A DNA stretch of 64,000 nt, taken from NCBI GenBank assembly GCA_010645155.1, contig JAAGOF010000046.1:910954-974953 (forward strand). Direction: 5' to 3'. The stretch is from Tigriopus japonicus (Eukaryota > Arthropoda > Copepoda > Harpacticoida > Harpacticidae). Shown piece by piece: positions 13,290 through 26,690 of the stretch; positions within the stretch are counted from its first letter, which is position 1, and every line of letters starts with the position of its first letter. The translations under genes were made by a program, and so were the position numbers. Under the pieces are notes generated by a model, which did no database searches, had not been told where the DNA came from, and saw only the letters and a program-made list of their open reading frames with translations.

Positions 13290-16200
13290 AAGAGGGAGAG
13301 AAATTATCGATCGTTCTCTCTCTCGTTATTTCTAGTACTCTCTTTCATCCCCAAAAAGGCTTGAAGTAGGAGCAAGGGAGACAATGTGAAGTTGGATAAT
13401 GATGTCTCTTGTTTTCTTTAACTTGATATTTTATAGGCCTGCGAATCCGGGAGCGAAATCATAAATGTCAGTGGCTTTTTGTCGTCTCGAATCGAACCGA
13501 ATCGTTCGACAGAGTTCCAAGCATTTTAAGAGCTCTTAAAGTCAATGAATATGAGGCCAAACACAAAAAGTGAACCAACCAACCAGCCACCACCACACAA
13601 AGAATTGTTCATTGACTGCCTCCGAGTGAGTGGTTACGAAACACATTTCGTGCGATTCCGTTTCAAGAATTGACAATAAATCAGTGCTCGAATTGATTGG
13701 ACGACATAGCTGGGCTGTCTAAGCCCTCATTTGTTTCCACTCGGATGCAATTTGATCCCAAATATTCAAATGACAACTGGCAATGCCTGCTTCTTCAACC
13801 TTTCTAAGTTCTACGCGGTCCCGTCAAACTCGAAAAATATATGGAGAACGTATTTTTCAGATCCCCGCTCTTACGGAAACACAAAAAAAGGAGAACTAAC
13901 CCTCGAATGATGCTCTTTTTTCAGTTAGGTTCCTAGCATCACATCTTTACATTGGGTGGTTTCATGACAAGTAATCCGCTTTTTGGGTGGGATATACTGA
14001 TCCTTTGATTCATAATTTTAATGAGCCCTCATCCCCTATTTTAGCAAATGTCGGAGCTCTGTTGGCCATGTTATGGTTGAACTTGCTCGCCGAATGATCC
14101 GATGTTTAAAAGCTTGGCCAATCCCGATTAATCCCGAGAAGAATGGCATATTGAGGGGAGATAATTATGATCCTCTCATTGTGACAAAGACAGGAGTTTT
14201 TCCACGCTTATTATCTCCAATTTTATGCCCCAGGTAATGTGTCTATGTACGAACAGTACGAGTGTGTAGCCATTATCAACTGACAAAAATGACGATGAGA
14301 GAAAGAGGAAAAAATCCGCAGTGATCCAAAAGGGCCCTGTGAGCAGTTTCTCATTCACGATAAACACACACAGATAGAGAGAGAGAGTCTGTTGTCAATC
14401 TGAAGCTCTCCGTTGTTCAAGAGACAAGCCAATGAAAGCTCAACATGATTTGTTCAATGGATTCATTCATCTGTGAACCATGATAATACAATATAGAACA
14501 CGACTCCCTTGCTCGCCTTTCGTCAGCATCACGCACAACATGGAGAACTACTCGATTGCTCAAAGACCAAACCCTCAAAACTCTCTCATCAATCTGGTTA
14601 AGGCAAAGGCAAATGTTGCAGGTCCATTTTGTAAATGGTGGTCAACATTAAAAAAAAAGTTAAATGTTTTCTTGTCACCAATCAACTTTTGAGGCTTAAA
14701 AGCACTGTATTTCTCATCTAATAGACAAGGAAAAATACCTCATTTCTCAATTTTTTATGTTTGTTGTATTTTTGTTTTCATTATTTATGGAATATTTTTG
14801 GTTTCATCATAATGTAATGAAATTTACAGTGTCAGCAAATGACTAACCGTTTAACTGCTAACCGACTAACTGTCAGTGTCGGTTTGTCGGTCAACTTTAA
14901 CACCCATGAATAGATCAACAGAATATTTCCCGAGTTTTTAAAGCAATACATAATAACTTTAGAAACATAACACGGAATATTGAAAACACGTAGATGCAGT
15001 TCAGAAATAAAATGTCAATACACATCACACTTCTATCATACATACTGTGGAGTCTTATGAACAAAACTGTTACCTTCATATCAACGTATGTTAAGTCACC
15101 ACCTTCATAACAAATTCATGTTGATTGAAGTTTCTCTGCTTGACCAAGAAAAACTTTCGAAATGTCAAAATGCACCCGAAACAATGTCTTCAATTTTGAA
15201 ACTACTTGAGACCTGTCACTCTCCTGCTTTGATGTATGATTCACCATCAAAATACGATATTATAATCAGTTCTTTGTGGCAAGAGGTAACAATTTTAAAT
15301 TTTAAATTTTACAAGCTTAACAAAGACAAGTGATTGTCTACGTCCAATCAACTGAAGCTTCATTTGCCCAACACAAACATTTACGTCAAGTGTGCTCAAA
15401 GTAGGTACCAAGCAACGATCTGTTTTGGTCATTAAAAAAAAGAGATTTTTTTGCATTAATTAAAGGTGCCCATTTAATATCAAAACCGTACGTACCCACC
15501 TATCATTACTCGAAAATCATTTTCTTAACATTACAGTTTTAGTATCATTATTTGAGGGAACTCCACTTTTATAATTAGAAACAGGAAAGTTATGCGAATG
15601 CGTCTTGTCAATAACACCGCAATGTTCGGTCACTTTTCCATTGTCAAGGTTTTGATCCTTCAAATTATTTGGGTTGAATGCAAAAGTGAATATAACTCTT
15701 ATTTTGTAGGTAGAAAAGGATTACGTGCGATTTTTTTATGTTTCACCAATAAAACACTAAGACTTGAAGACATGCCAACACCCTGCAAAAATAGGACCTT
15801 GACACTTTTTGATGAAGAAAAATATGCTTTATGCTTGAATGGTCGTTGATCATCCCCAAATATGTTTAAAAAGGCCTAACTAGGTCTGAAACAAGTTATA
15901 CAACACAAAATATGTTTTTGAAAAAATATTTTATGTAAATTTTGGTAAAAAAGACCCAGCATGTTTTATAAAATTGTACGCAATATGCATATTTTTCCTG
16001 GCTTTACTTTTCAAAAAGAAAATGAATTTTTAATTTGCGAAAATTCCTAAAAACATGTATAGTTCAGACATTTATAGATTATAGTCTCCAGCAAATGATG
16101 CCATAAATGTAATCCCTGAAAAGTGCCCTTTAAGAACGAATGCGGTCCTGGAGCAGATTGATTTTTTAACAGCCAGTTTAGAACAATCCCTTAAACGAGT

Positions 16201-19200
16201 TCGCTCTCTCATAGCACCAATGAACCATAGCCAAAGGGCCAACGACTAAATGGTCGGATGATCTGCTTGGCAAGATTAATAAATGTACAACGACGGTTCT
16301 CTGAAGGGACAACGAGTCAATGAAAGAGCTCTTTCATGTTCGGCTTGATACTCCTCTTTTGGCCCCTTTGACAGTGACGTGTACCATAAAGTCAGAGAGC
16401 TTTAATAAAAGACGAAACCAATTGAAACAAGTCAATACCTTCCACGATTGAGACTCAAACTGCCTATCTCACTAGAGCGACCAAAAAGGAATCTTTGATG
16501 TGCCCCTTGTATAAATTTCTGATATACATTCCATGTGATTTTCTTCACTTCTTTGTCGACAGTTTCATTGACGAGCTCTAGGTTTTTGCGTGTAATTTCC
16601 AATTTTCACAGATTCATGAAATATTCAAACTTGGTTTCCTGTTTATTGTGTGCCATTGACACGCTAACCGAAAAGAGGATCCCGAGTCCAATGGAAAAAA
16701 GCACGCCTCTTTACTAAAAATTTGATTCAAACTCGATTTCATTGAACGTAGTGTCCGACTAATCGTGGCTTAAGTGGTTTTATATATCGGTTCAAAATGT
16801 TAACCTTGGCTCAACACTCACAAAAAAACCTTTGAATCTTGAAAGCTTTCCACTTTTTTCATTTCTGGAGAAGGAAGTCGGAAATCGAACCACAAATTCA
16901 GGCCAAGTTATGCTCATCCCTGACGGATCCTTTGAAGGGTGAATCAGGATGAATACCAAAACGAAAGTTGACTCCATATACTCTACATTTTGGTCAATCA
17001 CACCCAGAGGAAGAATGATATATTTACACTCCTTTTTTTTAAGAAAACTGTTATTAAACGGCGAAGGTTGCCAAATTAAATTAATATTTTACATTTGGTT
17101 CCATGGGGGTTGAGCAATTGCACATACGCTAAGATATCTCTTCGACGAGAATTCGCAACTTCCACTTGACACATGTTTCTCCATCCACGAAATACTTGAC
17201 TGAAACTTGTTCTCATTACTTGTGAAATTAACGAACTTCCGAAACTATTTCAATGAGCAGTGTGTGTTATCTTCAAGCTAATGAGGCTCCCCATTCTAGA
17301 ATAACAGCTCCATTCATTCCACTCTTTCTCTCGGCATCACCAAAGAGAAACGAGCAACCGTTGTTTTCCATTTTGATAAATAATATCCCAAGACAGCCAC
17401 ATCATATTTACCCTGAAGGTCGGACTAAAAGCGAGTGAGCGAGCACCTTTTTCAGGCTTTCACTTCTAATAATCGAGGGTGGAAATTGTGGACTCGGCAG
17501 GAGTTTGTCTGGCGCCATTCCGACCGCAAACTAAACTGAAGCAGCACTCATTTTTGTTTCAGGCGAGAATTTATTCCTTCCGAAAAGCTTCCAGAATCCG
17601 TGGGGAAATTTGTCGGCTTTGTTTGAGATACCTGATCCCGTAATCTGTCAAGTATGTCGCCAAAGTTCTCTCATCTTGCATTCACAGACCTTTAAAGCTG
17701 GTCAAGATGGACACACGTATCAAGAAAGTATCTATCTAGCCCTAAAGGCCGGATCTATGTGGGTATTCATGTTCTCCTGGATTTGATTCGATCAAAATGT
17801 TTTTGTGACAAGTACCGTGTTTTTGGCTTGTTACACACCACTAACTGGTTTGAATGCAAATATTTGAAAACCTATTGACATTTCTCAGATCGAAGCACTT
17901 GAATGAGGAGGTCTTCTTATTCGTTTGGCTTGGCCTGACCAAAGAATAAGATTTCCATATCAAGTTTCCAGGTGAAAGACTTTAACACGCACAAAAGAGC
18001 TGATTTCGTCTTCACTGAACGATCTTGTGAAGAAAATGAAATAGCTTCAACGTAATATAATTAACCGTGATGATCATGGCTTCAATTTCCTTCATCCTAC
18101 GCCTGTAGCTATGGAGACAATAATTCAATGTTTTACAGAGGAGCACTTCAACACTGCTTAAAACCATATCACACCCGAACTTCACAAACAAATGAGATAA
18201 CTCCTAGAATTATTCATCTTATCGGGAAAGTAAAAAAATTAAAAAAAATACTAAAATCGTCAAAAGAGTTTGCATTTTTAAGAGTGTAATAGAAGGGCGG
18301 CAAATTCTTTAGCCACGGAGAAGGCAAAGAAACACACACACCTTGTATAAATATTGGGTTTGAGAATAGGTGTTAGGCAAGGCAAGTTCAAATAAATGAA
18401 CCACGTCAGTTGAACAGGGGTCGGCAGCAAACACCTCCTTCCTTCCCAGCTCTTTAGTTTAATCTTGACGGGCAATTTTCTTTAATGCCCATTTTGAAGC
18501 ACTGCCAAAAGTCAGTCCCATCTTCGCACTTGATCCCCTGAAACACTAAAGCAAAAATGGCCAATTGGAACAAGCACTTCTGTTAACTCAAACGTGATGG
18601 TAATTGAATATTGCTTGGAAAAACGATTAAACCCTATTCGAATCTCAATCTGGTCAGTGTTTGGTATTGGGTGTGCACCCCAGTCAAAAGCAATCTATAT
18701 GTCCAATCTGGCTCTTTCAGTGGTTTGCCAATAGGAGGATCCTTCTTCTCATCCTGAATGTACATACGTAACTTCTCCTCCAAGAAGTGAAGGTGGTTGT
18801 GGTGGTGGTGGTTGTTACTACTACACCTGCTGATTATGTGCTAACAAATGGTCGGATTATACACTCTAGACTTACGTTTCTGAATTAGTGTTCAACACCT
18901 ACTTTCCAGCCAGCTTCTTGGACAAGCACTGGGACACGTTACGAAGCTTTGGGTGAAGAAATATTGGATGTTGAACCACTAGGAGAATCACAGCCTCGCT
19001 TGACCCAGTGAAGCTATATATTTCGAGGTGAGAGACTGTCGACACCTTTTGGCTCCAAAGAATTGGTCTCAATAGCGTCTATGTATCTACCCAAGAACGA
19101 GTGAGCGGGCAGGTCAGAGCCAATGAATAAATTTCAATCCTATTGTTTGTTTAACACGTCTTGAACCCGATGAACTTGGGAGATACGAGCTTCAACACAT

Positions 19201-19600
19201 TGTCGAGTCTCTTTGTGTCAGCTCCGATCCATCCCTACATAGTTACATGCTCTTCAAAGAACATGGACAGGGTGATTATTCTGTATGAACATCAAGAGCT
19301 ACGAGTTTATTTTGCCGTTTACTCACCCAAAAGACGAAATTAGGCGAGATATTCCCCCCTTCAAGACGTTTGTTCTTGGGAAGACAAATTTTGAACATGA
19401 TCTTATCTGAGCATTGAACATATTTGCCAGGGATCATGCCTATACATCATGTTTGTAATGTAGTGCTTACGTCAGCAACTGACCCAGCAAAATATATATG
19501 GCACAATTCAACGATATAATTGGACACTAGATCCGACATTTACACATTTGTTATCCGTATTTTCATGGAATTGATCAGTAGCAGCGCGTATAACAATTTG
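13290..19600. other. Non-coding stretch, partly AT-rich
   Basis: It is notably AT-rich between about 14,700 and 16,100. A CTAACCG repeat-like patch lies near 14,845-14,890. No gene is supported. Confidence 0.5.
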
Positions 19601-19637
19601 GGGGTCGCGCCTATTTCAGTTCCTTTCTCGCGTCTCG

Positions 19638-19689
19638 CCAATCAACGACGTTGGAAGGTGTGAAATCTCACACCTCGCTCCACCAATCA
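19638..19689 (+). promoter_or_regulatory. CCAAT-flanked inverted AGGTGTGA module, copy C (most perfect)
   Basis: CCAATCA (19638-19644), then AGGTGTGA-AATC-TCACACCT (19656-19675), then CCAATCA (19683-19689). Both half-sites match the T-box consensus exactly. The sequence from 19666 on, including CACCTCGCTC and the CCAAT box, also aligns with copy D at 23 of 26 positions. Confidence 0.55.
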
Positions 19690-20474
19690 GATTCGAGAAC
19701 TGGCCTCTCCTCTTCTCACCTTCTGCCGCTCATAGTGCTACTCATATTTTGTCCAATCATCGCCTTGGATCAAGAGCTGAGTGGAAAAAGTGACAAGGTT
19801 TCTGACAATTGAAGTTGAAAGGTTTCACATTCACCTAGTGACTAAAAAGATTTCATGCAAAGCCTGGTTTTGATCATCATTTTTCATAATTAATGGAGTT
19901 GGATGATGGAAGTTCTGGTTTCTATGCCACAGGAAGGAGTGGGCTAATTATCTCCTTTTATGAAGCGATTTCAATATTCAATTTAGAGGCCTCCTCTAAT
20001 CCGACAAGGACTTGGGAGGGTGATGAAAGTAAAAATATGTCCAAACCACCGCCATGAAGAAGCGGATGGCGTTTTGGATCCTTTCTCAATTGGCAATTAT
20101 GCGCCATCTCGGCGGGAGAAAACTCTACCTCCACTTCTTACAAGCCAATTAAGCCTCTCAGAGCTTGGTCCGAGACCGGAACGAGCAAGCATTCTTGCAT
20201 TTATCTTGTCGCTATTCGTTTATGACGATCATATTGCATTCGGCCATGGACAAGAGCCGCAGATGAGGCCTGCTACAAACTCCACACTCCATAGTGAAGG
20301 TAGAAGGTAGGCAGTCAAGAGAACCCAAGATGAAGACGAGAAGGATCGGGGCGAATGAAGACCACCCACAGATGATCAAGTTGTCGAGAGCGTGAGTATG
20401 CAAAGTGATTTTTAGCAGCCCAGCTCCACTTGTCGAAAGATCGTGATTGCCACCAATACCACCACCAACAGCAC

Positions 20475-20512
20475 CATCATCATCATCATCACCATTATCA
20501 TTTTCGTCGTCC
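20475..20512 (+). repeat. ATC/CAT trinucleotide repeat
   Basis: CACCATCATCATCATCATCA plus degenerate units. Confidence 0.75.
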
Positions 20513-20605
20513 AACCGCTTTGAGAATCTTACCTTGTTCAAGTCTCCCCACAAAAGCTAAAAAGACGCAAATGGAACTGGATTGGACCCTCTAAAGATCT
20601 TGACT

Positions 20606-20635
20606 TCTTTTTGGCGGGCGAATTTTGGCGGGAAA
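20606..20635 (+). promoter_or_regulatory. Paired E2F-like sites
   Basis: TTTTTGGCGGG (starting at 20,608) and TTTTGGCGGGAAA (20,623-20,635) lie in direct repeat and match the E2F consensus TTTSSCGS; the second matches on both strands. On the minus strand they sit about 75-100 bases before a strong donor (AACAAG|GTAAGA, exon end 20,533), as in a promoter followed by a non-coding first exon. The plus-strand candidate start at 21,220 is on the other side, so a divergent promoter is possible. Confidence 0.35.
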
Positions 20636-21219
20636 TTCAAATTGATCGCGATTTCTCTGTTTGATCCCCATTCCAACCCCCCAAGCATACACAAACCACA
20701 AAATCCCATGCAAATCCACAACAGCCTAATGCACGTCCCGAGGGCATCTCATTACATCCATGATTCATTATCATCTGGCTCAGTCAATGTATCAAAGCAC
20801 AAGAGGGGATTTGATGCTGCCCGCTGCCGATCTTGGGCTTCAAGTGTTAAAAAGTGCAATTCTCCGCTCACATTTGCTCTCTTTGGGTATTCTAAAAGTG
20901 GAAGAAAAAGATGGAGTGAGCAACTGACCCAGATTGCAATTCCCAAGTACTATTTTAACCACACAACATATGTCAATAGGCCATTTGAGCGAGGTGACTT
21001 TGTCCATCTGATAAGGGTAATTTCCTTCCCTCTAGTTTTATTGAGTGAATACGAACAAAAAACATTCCACGGGCACAAACAATTGGCAACTAGATAATTT
21101 GTACACCGGCATTCAGCACCTAGCCTTAATTGTGTCTTTGCCAAAAAACTTGTCAGGGTGGCCATTCACGTACATATGGGCTCGAGGTGAAACGCACAAG
21201 GAAGAGGTTCCTTATTAAA

Positions 21220-21274
21220 ATGGCAGCCCTGGATGGAGTAATCAGAAGTGCAGATCTTGGAAGTGGGAACAAAC
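21220..21274 (+). CDS. Candidate first coding exon (18 codons)
   Basis: An ATG in an excellent context (TTAAAATGGCAG) opens MAALDGVIRSADLGSGNK and meets a perfect donor, AAAC|GTAAGT, at 21275. A second donor, GGG|GTAAGG, lies 21 bases on, in frame. The first plausible acceptor (TTTGTCATCAG near 21,352) would give a stop after only about 10 more codons, so the rest of the gene is not identified. It may instead be a short ORF or part of a 5' UTR. Confidence 0.25.
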
Positions 21275-21690
21275 GTAAGTTTAGAGAAGGGGTAAGGTAA
21301 TCTGATGGCGCTGAAGTTCATCTGAGCGAACTGGCGCTAATTTGTCATCAGCAGCACAGAGACCTTCAACACATGCATTGACGTGAAGCGAACTCTCGTC
21401 AAAAGCCGAGATGGAAATCACCTCCAAGACTTCCAGTGATGCACCACCATTTCATGAGCGATTAATTCTCAACAGGAATCACTCTGACATGGGTGGAAAA
21501 TTGCAGAAGCTCATCATCACTTGTATCCGCATATCAAGAAAAAAGGGAGCAGAAGACAAAAACTTGACTGCCAAATTGCAGTAAGACCACCCTGAAGGTC
21601 GAGAATGAAGAGAAAACTCGGGCAAAGTGCTCCATTTTCAAAGCAGGAGGCGAACCAAACATTCCTCACTATTAGACAGGGAGAAAAGAT

Positions 21691-22635
21691 TTATGTGCAA
21701 TTGACAGGACTTCTCGTAGGGCTCGTCATTTTACGATTGGACTTTGTTTTTGTAATCAGGTGTGGCCAACATGTCAATTGTGCAATTATCAAATTCCTCA
21801 GGCTTTTCTCCTGACTAATCCACGTTTTCTCCTTCTCCGTCTTGGCAACTTTGGAGGGCCCTGAAGTCAAACAAGGCAGCACGTGATCATCAACAACCAC
21901 CAAAACCACCTTCCAAGTGGAAGAAAACATTTCTCTCCAACAGTTGATTGCAAATGGCTTCATTAATAACATGGTCATTATGGTTGAGAAAACAAACCAA
22001 AAACGCTTCTCCTCACGGGCAAAACAACGACATCTTTATTGACACGTTGCCAAACAACAGCTAAGCGTTTCAGCTTTCGATCAGACCTCCATGTTGTTTC
22101 AAACTTTAACTGGCCTCGTGAATGGTCAGTCACCCTTAACGTTTTGATTGGCTTGGCCACGAGGGGCTTTGTTTAGGTACGAAAATGACAGCCACCTTCA
22201 TATTAGAATGGCTCTTCAAACAAGCCATTTGGGTAAAGGATATTACCACCCTGATATTGCTTGCCACCGACCCCGAAACAACAGATTTGAAGCACGACCA
22301 CCGAGTCTGCTGCTTCTCATGAATGTCATTAACTCTGAGGTATTTCAATTTTTGAGCCCTCGCTGCCAAACACCCAGACCTTAAGGATCTGTTGGTGCCT
22401 GGAAGGGAAGTGAGGGAAGCCTTAACTCACCAACCGTCATCAGGGATGCTAATCCAGTCTCAAAGTTATCAAAGACTCTCTCATCAACATATTTCGAGCT
22501 TGAGCTTCGCCACTTGATGTTCAATTTACAGCACGAGGAGGACAATGCCATTTGGAAAAGATCAGAGGCAGTAACAGTTTCAAACAAAAGAGATATCAAG
22601 TAAAATGCAAGATCCAATCGTTGAAGTTTTCGCAT
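21691..22635 (-). CDS. Candidate four-exon gene with signal peptide, family unknown
   Basis: I built this model by reading splice signals. Exons are 22635-22431, 22362-22181, 22109-22017 and 21957-21691. Introns are 68, 71 and 59 bases, and all phases join without a stop (donors GTGAGT, GTACCT and GTGAGG). The product starts MRKLQRLDLAFYLISLLFE, a plausible signal peptide with cleavage near VTA-SD, then a Cys-containing region (SSSCCKLNIKW), and ends in a Lys/Ser/Thr-rich tail (LITKTKSNRKMTSPTRSPVNC). A 49-base intron within exon 4 (AAG|GTGGTT to CTTCAG|GGC) is possible and would give a different, strongly basic end. I do not recognise the family. Chance frames of this size are common here, so this remains a hypothesis; the run of three in-phase short introns is what raises it above the background. 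Confidence 0.35.
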
Positions 22636-22639
22636 CCCT

Positions 22640-25600
22640 GAAGCTCGTTGAACAAAGTGATCAGATGTTAAATGGGGGAGTCGAGCGGGAATCTGAGAGC
22701 TTGAGAGAGAGAGAGAACGAGAGGGCTCTCATCTAATTGCCGAGGTCATTACTTGTGAGGTTCTTCTATCCATCTTACCACTTGAACGTGGTCGAATAGG
22801 TATATTCCTCTTCCACGTCGAAAAGTGGAGCGTGTCTCTAAGCAGATGAGTCTTGTTACACCGAGTGAATCTTTTGCAGAGGGCTGTGAAGCGCCAAGGT
22901 TTGTATTTTTGCCATTCCCTAGCTCGTTCCCAGCAGAGCCCGCCAATGAAGATGTTTCTCGGTGTGTCTATTTACTCTTTGGCGTCAGATTCTTGAGGGG
23001 ATAATCCATCGCTAAGTTGGCACCAGAATATGATCCGCCGCCCCTAAAAACGATGGCACCACGAGCACCTTTCGCGAAGGACACATTGTGGAGTAAATTA
23101 TTAAATTACTCTCCATCAGGACGACATTGATTATCGTCCCTTTCAAACTCCAATTACTCTGACGCCAGACGACCTGGGTTAAAACCGAGCTTTGCTGAAT
23201 ATATCTACCCTTGTATTTCCGACACTTTTATGTTATTCGGTGGAGGAAAAAAATGTTGATGACATTTTAGGTTTGAACTCAACTGCTGCGAAAACTAAGA
23301 GATAGGAGCATAGAGAGAGTAAATAGCTTCTTAAAGCGGGGAAATGCTATCAATCGCCCGTATTGATTTTGGTCTGATACAGCTTTGTTGACAAGGAGAG
23401 ATCTCATGTCGCAAGCTTGTGAATCGAAACTCCGGTGTTTGGAATCTGTCTGGAGGTCAAATATCCATTATGACTTGATCCTTGGTCCAGGACTCAAGTG
23501 ATGGCTAGCGATACCCTCACAAGTGGCAGGGGGTGCCAATTACGGAATTTTTGGTCAAACAATGGACTCCATCCCCCAAAACAAGGTGGTACTCTCTGGC
23601 CATCCATGTCTCTCACCGACCTCCTCCGCGCCTCCATTGTATTGGAACTGTTTTCTAGCTTTTGTGTTTGTTTGGTTTTTAACGCCTGCCTTTCAACAAG
23701 AAAAGCCCCTCCATCTATTTCTTTCGAGTTTGGGGCCATTTTCGAAGCCAACACCTCTCTGAAGTCCCGAGAAAGGACCCCCGTAGAGCCCACGGCGCCA
23801 AAGGACTCGACGAGGACCTAGAAACGATCTGCCTTAAAAGCTTTCTATACATCCATTTCCACAAATTTTTTCAAGGCCATTAGGACTTAAAGGCCTTAAA
23901 AGATATTTAAGCGTTTAAAAAAATATCTCGTCTTTGGGATATATTTTGACGTAATCCTGTTTTCAACATGGATGCGTCTGTGAATTCAGGTCTTGGTTTT
24001 GTTCGGAGGTGGTTGAGGTTCTCAGCTGGAATCGTCGGTTGAAGGAGCTTCTGCCCTCCATAATCACACCCTGTCAGGAGAGCCTTTGGAGAGAGATAAA
24101 TCTCTGATCAGAGCCAGAAAAAAGCGACAACCCAGCGCTCTCATTTGAAAGCCTAGACTTGAAGAAGCAAGACAAAGAAATGCATGAAATTGTTGCAAAA
24201 TCGAATCACCACTTGAGTGCAGTGCACTTTAATAGCACGAACAAGAGGAAGAAGCTTAAGGAGACTGGAAATTAATGAGAAAACTGAGTGGAGACGACAC
24301 GCCAAGAGAGATAATGAATATTCAATCGTTGCCTACACTCATTGTGAAATGCTTGAGATTCCGGATCAGGACTCCACTTTGCTCCCTTGAGCAACCCCAC
24401 ACACGAAGACACAAGCCATTCGGAATTTCCAAGTTCATCATCCATCCTCATTCATTCAAGCCTTCAAATAATGATAATTTATTTCAAGAGACTGACAATG
24501 ACGAGCGAAAAAGTTATAACATATCTTTTCACTATCTCCTTACTGTTACTCTTCGAATTGGCCCTGAACCAAAGACATGATCAGCGTGAAAAAAGTGTTC
24601 CTGGCTTAAAAAATGATAAATTTCGCCGCGGCGAAAATCCAAAGGCGGATGGAACGGATCAAGAGGTCAAACTTTGGTCGGAGAGATGAAAATCATCCGT
24701 CTCAATGGGGTCATTGACAAAGTCCAAGGTGATTAACATTGATCACAATAGCCGACCGCCGACAGAACCTCATAATCCGAGGAAATTTTGGCACAAGCAT
24801 CCTTTTTCTTCACCCTCTCAAAAGCCCGGCCAAGCCTTGACCCTTGAAGGTGGCCGTCATGTGTCTAATCTATCAGCTTTGCATCTCTGTCCCGAACCCA
24901 GACAAGACAGACGCTCACCGAGAGAAGGAAACACTTCTGATTATGTGTGCTTAACTGTGTTTCCTAATCGGGAACCAAATGGCAACTTCGGGATCGTCGG
25001 CGGTTTCTTCTGTTTGTTTTCAAGTGGCGACATGGCGTGAAGAGTGTCTAGCCAAAATGGCGTTTTCTCAGCAGCTCAGTAAGGTTCGTTCTGTTCTCTA
25101 CGTGTGGAGAAAGGTCAAATGATATTCATTGAAAAACGAATCATTCAAGCTACTGTAGAAACCATACACGTGGTTAGAGGGTGCGTTACCGCTAAAGTGG
25201 ATTGTCCGAGTGTACGAATACGAACACAGTACAACAGATCGGCGTACAGAAGACAGAGCTATACGGTGGTCTTCCTTATCGGTTGAATGGACTGCTGAGT
25301 TCACCAACGAAGCCAGTAAAAGGAAATCCATTCTCCCCCTCAAATAATGGTTCGTCACTGAAATTGCGGTTTGATTGTTTTTTTTAGTGGTTGTGTTCAC
25401 TTCAAGTTGGATCGGCGATAAATTTTAGACTTCTCTAACTAAGGACAACCTATTTCAAGCAGGGCAAGTTTGATTTAACACTGAGTTCAACTAGAGGCTT
25501 ATAGAACAATAAAAGAAGGCGTTCAGTTTGGAAGGCATATTAGTATTTTATCCAATGTCGCTTGAAGTGGATTTGGCAGCAAATTCGACAATCGTTTATT

Positions 25601-26250
25601 TGCAACCTCAATTATGTCCAATCGTTTCATCAAAGGCCAAAGTAGAATACATTGCTTCGAAACCACATCTGCATTTCGGTAGTCAAAACCACCGAAACCA
25701 GTAAAGAAGCGAGGGGGGAATTTTCATTTCGTCAATTTCTCACCTGATTCTGGAGATTTCCAACCGATGGTGGTGAATAATTCAGTCATTAGAGCTAGGC
25801 TCTATCATGACTTGCACACAAGGAAAAGCTTAAATTGATTTTTTTCCGAAGTCACACTGGAGATTTTCTTCAAGCACAACCGAATTCCAAGATATTCCGA
25901 ATTTCACGTCGGTGTTAACTATTGCCTTGGTGAAGATTCGTAGTGTATTAGATTCGTTATGTACTTTGAAACACTGCTTTTTGTGTTTAATTTGCATTGC
26001 TCTTTTTTATTTGTTAATGACAAAAAATCGTCGCTAGGGGGAGCAAACACTTGATAATTACCTTCACACTTGTCATTTGTTTCAACAGGTTTTATAGATC
26101 ACTTAATTTTTCTAGTATGTATATCGGGGTCTTCGGTCCAGTTGTGCAGATTTTTTTGTATGATTTAACCCTAGTTGAAGATTCTCCGATTTAACTGTAG
26201 TTTTGGTTCACATTTAACTTGTGATCGAAAAAATAAACATAGATTTTATT
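22640..26250. other. Non-coding stretch
   Basis: A good start context with a short frame (CCAAAATGGCG at 25,054; MAFSQQLSK then a moderate donor, AAG|GTTCGT) is the only gene-like signal. Long overlapping frames on both strands at 23.5-23.8 kb cancel each other out as evidence. Confidence 0.45.
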
Positions 26251-26254
26251 TCAT

Positions 26255-26554
26255 TTACACTACAATCGCCTTTCTTTGTTTTACCAAAATTAACAGGAGT
26301 AATGGAATGATTTTAAAGACCTGGAAAATGCGTTGAGCAAAACAAAATATTTGAAGAACAATCGCCAGTTTGGATTGCCAAGATTCCATGGTTTCATTTC
26401 GTGGATGATTTGACTTCTTGTGGAATAAGTAAGTGAGAACTTTTTCGAGGTGAACTTTCAAGAACCGCTTTGGCCACTTGCCTTCAGAAATTGTGAAGAG
26501 CAAACAGCTGGAAAGAAATGAGATTGTTTTCCAAATCACTTTGGAAATCATCAT
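26255..26554 (-). CDS. Candidate ORF with signal peptide, unknown
   Basis: A 99-codon minus-strand frame starting MMISKVIWKTISFLSSCLLF, a signal-peptide or membrane-anchor pattern, then a Lys/His-rich segment (HKKSNHPRNE) and a second hydrophobic stretch near the end (FKIIPLLLLILV). A CAG|GTCTTT donor lies at about residue 80. No homologue is recognised. The frame directly upstream on the same strand (26,691-26,969) may belong with it. Confidence 0.18.
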   Translation of the reverse strand: MMISKVIWKTISFLSSCLLFTISEGKWPKRFLKVHLEKVLTYLFHKKSNHPRNETMESWQSKLAIVLQIFCFAQRIFQVFKIIPLLLLILVKQRKAIVV

Positions 26555-26690
26555 CTTGACAGCGGGCGTGATCTCTCACTTCAAGACTCATTTCCATCAT
26601 CAACACATCGCCAGCAATCACTAACTTCTACGTAACCAGCCTTCAACAACTCTCTTCGAAACCCAAACCGAGCCTGTTATTGAGGCACCT

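Noticed and set aside
20582..21097. 171-codon plus-strand open frame
   Set aside because: It begins at a non-ATG codon, crosses E2F-like promoter sites, and shows no motif; antisense frames are equally open.
23494..23821. Overlapping 100-107 codon frames on both strands
   Set aside because: Both strands are equally open without motifs, which is what a GC-balanced non-coding stretch gives.
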